From Pyxicephalus adspersus (Eukaryota; Chordata; Amphibia; Anura; Pyxicephalidae), in contig NC_092859.1 in NCBI RefSeq assembly GCF_032062135.1, forward strand, positions 126,456,129 to 126,520,128: a stretch of 64,000 bases of DNA. Reading direction: 5' to 3'. Position 1 is the stretch's first letter, and each line of letters opens with the position of its first letter. The notes below the pieces were generated by a model that did not search any database, had not been told where the DNA came from, and saw nothing but the letters and a program-made list of their open reading frames with translations. Shown here in pieces: positions 56,013 to 64,000 of this stretch. A program made the translations under genes and the position numbers.

Positions 56013-57304
56013 AGGAACCTACAGTTCAGACTAAGGCTATTTGTGCAACAGATAAAAATATTGGGAATGCAGCAAATGTAATTACCAAAATGTTTTTTAT
56101 TTTTCTGGATATGCCTAAATTGGTGTTGTGGATGCAGACAGTGCAGGCTGTTGTGTGTTGTGTTCTCTGTTCCTTTTGTTCCTTCATTTGAGCTACTTCA
56201 CAGATTTATAATGTGCCACCTTGTAAAAATCCCTAATTGCAGCTTCTCTACATAGTTGTAAATAGTGCCTATCACTTTCCTTAAGGAGTTCTTAGCAGGA
56301 ATCTTCCACCCATTCCTTGTGAATGTGAATGCTTCAATAAGTATGCAACATCATGGACACCTCTATGCTGATAATAAGGGTTTTAGAGGGCAATCACCAA
56401 TTGAATAAAAGAGATTAACAGCTGTGAATCACATACAGTAAAAAGCTGTCCTAATCCAAGTGCTAATATACCTTACTGTGTCTGTGCATGTTTTCCATTA
56501 CTGTTGGTAGGGTATGGATATCTGTAAAAAAAAAAAAAAAAAAAACTACCTCTTTTAATGGCAGCCTAACCCCATGGCATATTCTTTGCCCAAACATTGC
56601 CTAACCATAACTAATTCTTTTGATGGTTTTGCCTATAACTTCATACTAATACTCTATGGAAGTTTTTCAGTTGAATACAAATCAAGGAATATAATATACA
56701 TGAAAGTAAAATTGTAGGTTAATCAATCTCTGTATTTAAATAAACATGCATTAGGAAGAATCATCTGCCACCTGAATGTGGCTTGTCCGCATACAAGTTT
56801 TATCTGTGATCACTTGCCTGTAAACTCTAAAGAAATGTATGCTTAAAAAGGTCTGTACAATACTGGGCAAAATATTTCATCTTCTAATCCCCCAAATCAT
56901 TTGAGTATCAAAGGAAGATTTGCACAATAACCACAAACCTGGTCCAATGCTGTTATTTTGCATTCAGATTTGATTACAGTCTTCAAATTACCTTGGCAGA
57001 TAGCAAATTGACAGGAAAGCCAAGAAGGCCTATATCTATACATGAATTGGTGGCTAATTAATTTTAAAATAGAAATTCTCTGTTTTAAATACAGTGAGGT
57101 TGATTTTTTTAACGAGGTTCAAGCTGTTCCCCTAGCAAGGTAAGTTATCACTCTACTCCATAATTGGTGACTAATGAATGTGGCAAATATTCACTTTGTA
57201 AAGATTCTCAGACATGTGTAAGAAAATTTAAGACATGATTTTCCTTGTACGTAATTGGATGCCCGAAGCCAAAATTTACCTTGAACGTCCTCTGCATTGT
57301 AATA
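56013..57304. other. intergenic, no recognised feature
   Basis: About 1.3 kb of AT-rich sequence with a poly-A at 56527-56545. No gene or repeat family recognised. Confidence 0.5.
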
Positions 57305-57575
57305 CAGTTAGATCCATAAATATTTGATATATGCTATTTTACCTGCTTACTAAAACATATTCAGATTACTGTTACATAATAAATATAGACATAAAGTGCA
57401 AATTCACAGTCTAAATTTGAGGGTATACACAACTAAATTGGAGGGAGAGTTTAGGAATTAAACCTCTTAAATGTATCACCCTCTATTTAAAAGAACCAAA
57501 AGTATTTGAACAATTGACTAATATAAGTTTCATTGTTTCAGTATCACTCTGCACTTTTTGCTGTGAACCTACAGC

Positions 57576-57830
57576 TGTGTACACAGGCTCCATTATTGTC
57601 ATTGTAAACAATCTTTTATGATCGTGACCAGTGACAAAAGACTGAAAGATGAACGAATGACCACTGTACATACAGCCTCATTCAGTTCTTTGGAGAGGGG
57701 AAGCAGATAACGAGCACAGACATGGTCATTCGCTGTCTGTCATTGGTCAACCTCTGTACACGTCAGATTCTCACCCAAAACGAGCCCAACCATTCTTTTT
57801 CATTAAGAGTCATCTGACATGTGTACATAG
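57576..57830. mobile_element. hAT-like MITE copy 5, inserted in Tc1, with 8-bp duplication
   Basis: CCTACAGC flanks both sides (57568-57575 and 57831-57838). The ends are TGTGTACACAGG on the left and ATGTGTACATAG on the right, inverted. The 8-bp duplication is the hAT signature and gives the superfamily for the other copies. It sits between the Tc1 arm and the Tc1 transposase, so it is younger than the Tc1. Confidence 0.85.
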
Positions 57831-57838
57831 CCTACAGC

Positions 57839-58192
57839 ATGCAGTCAAATGAGCTCTTCATGCAGGTAAAATGAACCATCCTTGGGCTGCGAAAACAGAA
57901 ACAACCCCATCAGAGAAATTGCAAGAATATTAGGGGTGGACGATCGCAGGATCATTTCCATGTGAAGAACACTTTCCAGGAGGTAGGTGTAATAATATCC
58001 CAGTCTACCATGAAGAGAAGACTTCATGAAAGCAAAAAAATAGAATACACTGCAATAGAGCCTCAAGATTAAAAAGGCTATATTGGACAAAAAAACGTAT
58101 AAAAAAAGCCAGCACAGTTCTGGAAAAGCATTCTTTGGACAGATAAAAATAAGATCGATCCCTACCAGAATGATGGCAAAGGAAAATTCAGA
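57839..58192 (+). pseudogene. Tc1 transposase relic, N-terminal and central part
   Basis: Plus-strand frames with shifts give MQSNELFMQVK, a CKNIRGGRSQDHFHVKN-like stretch, GVIISQSTMKRRLHESKK, and PAQFWKSILWTDKNKIDPYQ. The ILWTD Asp is the first catalytic residue position of the Tc1 DDE/D domain. The next Glu (usual TDETK) is replaced by Lys, and frameshifts show it is dead. The 118-codon hydrophobic frame on the opposite strand (58201-57845) is its antisense shadow and starts with GTG. Confidence 0.85.
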
Positions 58193-58790
58193 GGTTAGCA
58201 CTTTGCATCACTAGGCTTTGCAGCACTAGGTTTCAGGTTCAAATCTGGGTCAGGGCATTATCTGCATGGAGTTTGCATGTTCTCGCCATGTTTGCATTTG
58301 CATGTTTGCAAGGTTTCCTTCGGGTACTCCCACATTTCAAAAACATGCAGTCAGGTTTTAGCTACCCCCCAAGTGGGAGAGTGGGCGGGGTTATGCCATA
58401 TTGACGCCACTGCACATGATGTCATGATGGCATAACCCCGCCCACTCTCCCATCACAGATCTGAGCCTGCGATGGCTCACTTCCCTGAGCCCAGGTTTTT
58501 TATAGGACATGGCCGGTGCCCCCCCCAGCAGGGTCCTTCTCCTGGCCCATTGAACTCTCTCTCTACTTTAGTGGAGCCGCTGAAGTAGAGAGAGAGTTCA
58601 ACGGGCCTGATAAAAAAGCCTAATGGGTCGTATATTGCCCGGGGGCCGTAGTTTGCCCATGCCTGCCTTATACTGTGTTAATGACATATGACTATCGTAG
58701 GGACATCAGATTGTGAGCCCCTTTGAGGGACAGTTAGTTACATGCCTATGGGCTATGGAATGTAAAACACTTTGTAATATGTCTGTGCGG
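58193..58790 (+). mobile_element. tRNA-type SINE with L2-like tail, split by a hairpin element
   Basis: The head, 58193-58369, has AGGTTTCAGGTTCAAATCTG (box B-like GGTTCAAATC), then TCTGCATGGAGTTTGCATGT, TTTCCTTCGGGTACTCCCAC and AAAAACATGCAGTCAGG. These are hallmarks of the vertebrate V-SINE/tRNA-SINE type. The tail, about 58665-58790, has AATGACATATGACTAT, AGATTGTGAGCCCCTTTGAG and ACACTTTGTAATATGT. A separate element of about 300 bp lies between. Inserted in the Tc1 relic with loss of part of the Tc1 gene. Confidence 0.8.
58370..58664. mobile_element. non-autonomous DNA element with two long hairpins
   Basis: Inserted in the SINE; its right end is GTTTGCCCATGCCTG, a common hAT-type terminus. 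Hairpin 1 has 26-bp perfect arms at 58374-58399 and 58427-58452 with a 27-nt loop. Hairpin 2 has arms at 58543-58569 and 58581-58607 with two mismatches. GC-rich compared with its surroundings. Confidence 0.65.
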
Positions 58791-58797
58791 GAAGACT

Positions 58798-58977
58798 TGC
58801 AACATCTCATAAAGCAAAGAAATTGAATATTCCCTGATGGCCCAGTCAATTACTTGATCAATGAACCAATCAAGCATGCTTTTGACTCGCTGATGACCAA
58901 ACTTCAGACAGAAACACCCAAAAACAAACTGGAAGCCTCTGCAGTAAAGGCCTGGCAAATCATTACAAAGGACATCC
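58798..58977 (+). pseudogene. Tc1 transposase relic, C-terminal part
   Basis: The frame reads EPIKHAFDSLMTKLQTETPK and then NKLEASAVKAWQIITKD, matching the conserved Tc1 C-terminus (NPIEHAF...AVKAW). The catalytic third acidic residue, NPIE, is changed to EPIK, so the triad is lost. It is truncated by the N gap at 58978. Confidence 0.88.
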
Positions 58978-59616
58978 NNNNNNNNNNNNNNNNNNNNNNN
59001 NNNNNNNNNNNNNNNNNNNNNNNNNNNNNNNNNNNNNNNNNNNNNNNNNNNNNNNNNNNNNNNNNNNNNNNNNNNNNNNNNNNNNNNNNNNNNNNNNNNN
59101 NNNNNNNNNNNNNNNNNNNNNNNNNNNNNNNNNNNNNNNNNNNNNNNNNNNNNNNNNNNNNNNNNNNNNNNNNNNNNNNNNNNNNNNNNNNNNNNNNNNN
59201 NNNNNNNNNNNNNNNNNNNNNNNNNNNNNNNNNNNNNNNNNNNNNNNNNNNNNNNNNNNNNNNNNNNNNNNNNNNNNNNNNNNNNNNNNNNNNNNNNNNN
59301 NNNNNNNNNNNNNNNNNNNNNNNNNNNNNNNNNNNNNNNNNNNNNNNNNNNNNNNNNNNNNNNNNNNNNNNNNNNNNNNNNNNNNNNNNNNNNNNNNNNN
59401 NNNNNNNNNNNNNNNNNNNNNNNNNNNNNNNNNNNNNNNNNNNNNNNNNNNNNNNNNNNNNNNNNNNNNNNNNNNNNNNNNNNNNNNNNNNNNNNNNNNN
59501 NNNNNNNNNNNNNNNNNNNNNNNNNNNNNNNNNNNNNNNNNNNNNNNNNNNNNNNNNNNNNNNNNNNNNNNNNNNNNNNNNNNNNNNNNNNNNNNNNNNN
59601 NNNNNNNNNNNNNNNN
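58978..59616. other. assembly gap (639 N)
   Basis: Run of N between the Tc1 C-terminal fragment and a MITE right end. Open frames spanning it are meaningless. Confidence 1.
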
Positions 59617-59745
59617 ATGTACAGCACTTGTTCATGTATCGTGCAGTCATTAGTCGTTAATTATAATTATTATAATTTAATATTATTATAATTATTGCAT
59701 GTGTGTACATAGCCTTACTTGTCCCTATTCCGTCATATTTTGCTC
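59617..59745. mobile_element. MITE right end, copy A (AT-palindrome type)
   Basis: ATGTACAGCACTTGTTCATG, then TTAGTCGTTAATTATAATTA, an AT-rich palindromic block and GTGTGTACATAGCCTTACTTGTC. The same order occurs at 61933-62055, including the flank CTTACTTGTCYCTATTCCGTCAT. The left part lies in the gap. Confidence 0.75.
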
Positions 59746-61122
59746 TCCATCTTGATTGGCCGGGCTGGGAAGACAAGTTTATTCAGTTCCGCACATCGCA
59801 GTATCCCAGCTTCTATGTACAGCTCAGCAATTTTCAACAGTTTAGGAAATTTTGAAAGATAAACTAAAGCTAATGTTAAACCTTTATCTGAAGCACTTTG
59901 TCTGATAATGGGTTTAAGACAAATTATTAAAAAGTCAAACACCTAAAAAAGGCCAGATTTTACAGGGAGACATTGAGAAGATTGTGGAGCAATTCTTTGG
60001 TTGTTGACAACGTCTTACAGGGCATTTCTAGAAATATATTATTTTATTATTTAACCACAGCATGCAGTTCCTGTAAAAAATGGTTTCCGATCTGCATATT
60101 GCTAATGTATTTCAGGCAGTTTTTAATGTATATGGTAAATGGAAGGAATAGGATGTTCAATGTTAATTTGCAATGTCTCATTTAATTCATCATTGTTCTA
60201 TGGCAATGTATTGAGAATGTTTTATTTGTCACAAATACTGGATTCATAAAGCAGCTAAATGTTTTCAAGGTCGTCCTTTGTCATTATGTAAACATTTCTT
60301 AAAATGTGGTTCAGTTTATTGATGCACAGTGGAAAATGATATGCAGTTTCAAATTAGTTTTCTATACTATGTATATCTAGAAAATTGAAATGATCCTCTA
60401 CACAACATCATCCTGTAGTTATTGTTTCATATTTAAATGTCTTGAACAAATGAAAAAAGAATTGTAAAAAGTTTAATCCACAGCACTAAAAACTCCTTTT
60501 ATGAGGTCATATAGCTGTTTCTGCAGACATAACATATCAAACATAACATACCTATTACAAACAAAATGAGATAGAGAATCATGCTAAAACGAACTTGCAA
60601 GGGCCTTTTTTTCTATTTTAATGCTTACTTTTCAACTGTCCTGGTTTCTAATAGATTTTTGCAAAAGTGAGTTAATAGGAAGTTGTCCTTGACTTAAAAT
60701 GTAACTGGTTGGTTAACTTAGGTTCCTGATACATGGAAATTGTAAGGAATTTTAGACCTAAGTGAATCAGCCTAAGAGGTTTTGTCGGGTAACAAGAATG
60801 CTATAGTGCAAATAGCTGATGATGACTTGGAGTTTAAATCCATTTCTATACTCCAGTGAGGCCCCCTGCAAAGCAGGGCTTATTAGAATAAGTGTACATT
60901 AGCACTGTTATTGCCTTTTGTTTAACCTAAGGTCTATTTAACCCACTTAAAAGGGGGATATGCAGAGGAAGTACTTTCCTAGCACTATAAACATTCACAG
61001 GATTAACCGACAATAAGAAATGAATGAAGGCATTATGGCACTGGTAATATGGAAATATATAAAAACATGGGAATAAGTCATGCAGAAAATATAAATCCAG
61101 TCTTTATGTCCGTACCTGACTT
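59746..61122. other. intergenic, no recognised feature
   Basis: About 1.4 kb of AT-rich sequence. No gene or confident repeat. Confidence 0.5.
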
Positions 61123-61480
61123 AAAGCTCAACTAAACCCAAAAGTGAACAAAGCAAATTCTAATGCCAATCAGGTTATAAGTAACTGTATCTATATAAGC
61201 AAAGTGGTGGTCATAATACTTGTATATGGGTTAAGTGTTCCTGAATTCTGCAAGTGGGCAGATCAGTCAGATGTGACAATGTAATAGGAAGAACAATAGA
61301 TGTCTGACTATATTTTCCAGCTCTCTTGCATTACAACAGAAAACATGTGTCTAAAGGCAGGATTATTGATGAGTAATTGTCTGACCTCAACATGTTACCA
61401 GAAAACTAAAGGGCAGGAGAGGTCAGAGCTGTGTTTATAACTGTAAGTTACAGGCAAGTACAACTTCACTTCAAGTTTAT
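61123..61480. mobile_element. frog MITE (TTAAAGCTCAACTAAACCC head)
   Basis: The head TTAAAGCTCAACTAAACCCA and a degraded right end TACAACTTCACTTCAAG fit the TTAAAGYGGAACTAAA family. Non-coding, about 360 bp. Confidence 0.55.
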
Positions 61481-61740
61481 TTGAAAGGTAATACTTATTT
61501 AAACTTATCAACATGATTGCATTGAGAATTTTCCTTGTTAGAGTTTAGGTTTAGTTTGGCGTTCAGACTGGTGCAAGGTATGTGCATAAAATGTGTATTA
61601 CAGCCCAAATGCAGAGTATAGGAAGGATTAGTTTATCTGTCAGGTTTTTATGTTCTATATACGAGATATATATTGTACATTGTCTGTCCCTTCCGCAATA
61701 AAATACCTTACCTGCCCGATCACAATTTTTTAAAATACAC
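61481..61740. other. intergenic, no recognised feature
   Basis: AT-rich sequence. TTCCGCAATAAAATACCTTACC near 61691 resembles part of the frog MITE families but is too short to assign. Confidence 0.4.
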
Positions 61741-61742
61741 TT

Positions 61743-62036
61743 AGGCTAGGTAAACACGTGCAATCGTTCTGGTCCGATAATTGGNNNNNNNNNNNNNNNN
61801 NNNNNNNNNNNNNNNNNNNNNNNNNNNNNNNNNNNNNNNNNNNNNNNNNNNNNNNNNNNNNNNNNNNNNNNNNNNNNNNNNNNNNNNNNNNNNNNNNNNN
61901 NNNNNCTCCCCTCCCAATAGAGCAGAACAGTGCTGTATGTACAGCACTCTTTCATGCATCGTGCAATCGTTAGTCGTTAATTATAAATATTATAATTTAT
62001 TAATATTATAATCATTGTATGTGTGTACAAAGCCTT
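61743..62036. mobile_element. MITE copy B (AT-palindrome type, contains N gap)
   Basis: The left end TAGGCTAGGTAAACACGTGC and right end TATGTGTGTACAAAGCCTTA are inverted. The centre is N (61785-61905). The right half matches 59617-59720. CTGTATGTACAGCACTCTTT is the shared internal block. Confidence 0.75.
61785..61905. other. assembly gap (121 N)
   Basis: Run of N inside MITE copy B. Confidence 1.
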
Positions 62037-62225
62037 ACTTGTCTCTATTCCGTCATGTTTCGCTGTTTTTATGTTTGTTTCACTGTGTCAATATATCTCT
62101 TTATTTCCATTATTGGCATAAAGGGTTAGAGGACTATGGAAGTAATGTAAAATTTATCTAATGAGTACTATATTACTGGAATAATTTGAACCTCTGAGAT
62201 TTCCTTTGCTGTCTTTTCCTCCTAT

Positions 62226-62455
62226 TTAGATTGTAAGCTCTTCGAAGCAGGGTCTTCTCCTCCTCCTGTGTCACTTCTGTATCTGTCATTTGCAACCCTT
62301 ATTTAATGTACAGTGCTGTGTAATTTTGGCGCTATATAAATATTATTATTATTAATATTATTAATAATAAAAATTAGAGAAAGAAAATGATTTTTGTTAT
62401 TATTATTGATAATAATAATATTATTATTGTTAGTAATAATTTTCTTCTTACATAA
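62226..62455 (+). repeat. L2-like retroposon tail plus (ATT)n microsatellite
   Basis: AGATTGTAAGCTCTTCGAAG, CAGTGCTGTGTAATTTTGGC and GCTATATAAAT, then a long ATT/AAT run to about 62455. Same family as 6603-6772. Confidence 0.75.
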
Positions 62456-63078
62456 AGTAAGATGTAAACCCCCCAATAAAATTTGTCCTTTTGAGTGTTT
62501 GAATAGGCAAACTACTAGTCCTATCATGTTTTTTCTTTTTGCTGTCTATGTCCCCAGTGGGTGGATGTATTCACTCTGTCCTCATTGTCTTCAAATAGAG
62601 ATGATAGTGTATGGTGTAGAATAGCTTTGGATTCTGAAATTTGCATTCTTAGCTGTAAATGAGAAGTATATTTATCAATGGCTCTATACTGTGAACTTAT
62701 AAGGTTTGTTACCAAACCTGCACTAATAGTGCTAACCATTTAGTAACTAGAGAATATAATATATGTCCTGTTTTCAATGATGGACTTGCAGCAAAAAAAT
62801 ACTAAAATTTATTGAAACCAAAAAATGCAGTGAAGGAACATAGTACGGGAGCCTTATAATGTACTCAGTTTTTCCAGTCTAGAAGTTCAACTAATTTTTA
62901 GAAAAGTCATGTTTATAGAGAACCAATCACTACGGGGTTTATACAAAAATTCCAAAGTTCCACATGAAAATATTTTAAATTTGCAGTCCTACCTAAATGA
63001 TTTTTTTTTATTTGTGCCTTTGTTTAGTCTAACTTGCACTGACTGAGGATGACTGTGGGCTCTAGGAGCTAGTAGTGG
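62456..63078. other. intergenic, no recognised feature
   Basis: AT-rich, no gene or repeat recognised. Confidence 0.5.
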
Positions 63079-63146
63079 GATTATTATTATTAAACAGGAT
63101 TTATATAGCGCCAACATATTACGCAGCGCTGTACATTAAATAGGGG
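63079..63146 (-). repeat. L2-like retroposon tail, inverted
   Basis: ATTATTATTATTAAACAGGA, TATATAGCGCCAACATATTA and CGCAGCGCTGTACATTAAA are the reverse complement of the tail at 6603-6772. Only the terminal 68 bp is present. Confidence 0.75.
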
Positions 63147-64000
63147 ATGTTTTCCAAAATCTCAGGCTTAAGTATTATTCACACTTAGGTGTTTTGTTAA
63201 CAAATGTGTTTTCACATGGTTGGCTTTGTGGGTTGCAATTGATTGTGCAGTGTAAGGCCATGTTTGGTATTTGGGAGTATTTCCCTCAAATACCAAATCC
63301 TTCAATTAGGGAGTTAAAGGGCTTGGGTAAGGCTGAAAGTATGTGTTAAACTGCAGATTTGCAGATGGATCAAAGCTTTGAGTGTCTTGGAATTTTGAGA
63401 GCCAGCCAATCACTCCATTCATCTCCTAGGCCAGGAACTTTAGGTGGCTATAAAGCAATACAAATTTGTGGTACGATAAGAGTGAATAACTTAAGGGTTG
63501 TGTGTTTGAAAAGTGTATGATCCATTAGCAGAGCTATAATTGTGAAAAACATAAATTTTTTAAAGCAAACTGATATACTTTTCATATAGAAAAAAAATAA
63601 AAAGTGTAAATAAAACTCTTTAGAACCCTGAAAGCTTCACTGCATTTTGTAACTGAAAAAATAATGAAATACAGGTGCAGTGTAAAAGCGTAAAGTAGTG
63701 ATATCCACTCTCCGTTATGAATGGGTCTTCCAATGTTCACACACCAAATAGTAATTGGCTGTCTGTACTGCCTCTAATTCTGTGTACTTGCATTCACTTC
63801 ATAAGAGTGTTTATCATGGCAACAGAATATGAAAAATATTTTAATTACTGTGCTCTTTTAATGCAGAGTAAGATCTGGCTTAGTCAGTAAGAGTAGATGC
63901 TTGACACTGCCCTTCCAAACTACTTGTAAAAAATCTAGAATACTACCTTTCTTCTTGGCCTCCTTTGCTTTTTTCTGACATGTCGGATTTGCATGTTTTT
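63147..64000. other. intergenic, no recognised feature
   Basis: About 850 bp without a recognised gene. GTTTGGTATTTGGGAGTATT followed by CCCTCAAATACCAAA (63262-63298) forms a small hairpin. Confidence 0.5.

Larger units (their letters stand above)
57305..58977 (+). mobile_element. Tc1-like transposon relic broken by later insertions
   Basis: The left terminus CAGTTAGATCCATAAATATT follows a TA (57303-57304), as Tc1 elements require. The inverted-repeat arm runs to about 57567. Transposase sequence is then readable on the plus strand in two pieces. Piece 1 is 57839-58192, with GVIISQSTMKRRLHESKK, then KKPAQFWKSILWTDKNKID. Piece 2 is about 58798-58977, with EPIKHAFDSLMTKLQ and NKLEASAVKAWQIITKD, the Tc1 C-terminal region NPIEHAFHLLKTKL...AVKAWQSI. 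Piece 1 aligns just before the first catalytic Asp region (WTDETK). The middle of the gene is missing. Insertions: hAT-like MITE 57576-57830, a SINE (58193 onward), and a hairpin element inside the SINE. The right end enters an N gap. Confidence 0.88.

Noticed and set aside
57845..58201. 118-codon minus-strand frame resembling a multi-pass membrane protein
   Set aside because: It starts with GTG, and the plus strand of the same interval reads as Tc1 transposase (RRLHE, FWKSILWTD). The hydrophobic frame is an antisense shadow between two insertions.
58193..58270. tRNA gene-like segment with GGTTCAAATC
   Set aside because: Box B-like motif only; followed by SINE body sequence and no cloverleaf, so a SINE head and not a tRNA gene.
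58746..59660. Long frames on both strands (up to 293 codons)
   Set aside because: Most of their length is N. Only the Tc1 C-terminal part is real.

Overview
This is vertebrate nuclear DNA, almost certainly from a frog (anuran, probably a ranoid). The evidence is short exons in long AT-rich introns, one CpG-rich promoter, and a repeat fraction of amphibian type: a Harbinger element and its MITE, hAT-like MITEs ending in CTATGTACACA-type termini, Tc1-like relics, a tRNA-type SINE with an L2-like tail, and MITEs with TTAAAGYGGAACTAAA or AACCCCCTTAGC ends. The species assignment is inference; no search was possible.

The only protein-coding gene I can support is the 5' part of tcf12 (HEB, a class I bHLH E-protein) on the minus strand. 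Four coding exons are exact: 44846-44939 (start codon at 44917), 43864-43936, 12362-12435 and 6316-6418. All have canonical GT/AG borders and compatible phases. Joined, they encode 107 codons plus one base: the E-protein N-terminus with the ELSDLLDFS activation motif, then the Ser/Pro/Gly-rich stretch ending at SNLM. The gene continues beyond position 1, so the bHLH domain is outside the window. A non-coding first exon probably ends at 45200, inside or next to a CpG-rich promoter (about 45540-46510).

Layout. 1-6315: intron after the last visible exon, with a Tc1 fossil and a small local duplication close to the exon. 6419-12361: 5.9 kb intron, mostly single-copy. 12436-43863: 31.4 kb intron with most of the intragenic transposons, including a 1.1 kb Harbinger element whose transposase is truncated. 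43937-44845: short intron filled by a 78-bp minisatellite that runs into the exon 2 donor. 44940-46510: putative short intron 1, exon 1 and promoter. 46510-64000: intergenic, dense in nested transposons, including a 1.55 kb recent tandem duplication and a Tc1 relic broken up by three later insertions. Three N gaps (18373-18531, 58978-59616, 61785-61905) all lie in or beside transposon copies.

I found no evidence for a novel multigene system. The points most worth a second look are the Harbinger element with its DDE domain replaced by tandem repeats, the minisatellite fused to a tcf12 splice donor, the tandem duplication, and the nested Tc1/SINE/hairpin locus.
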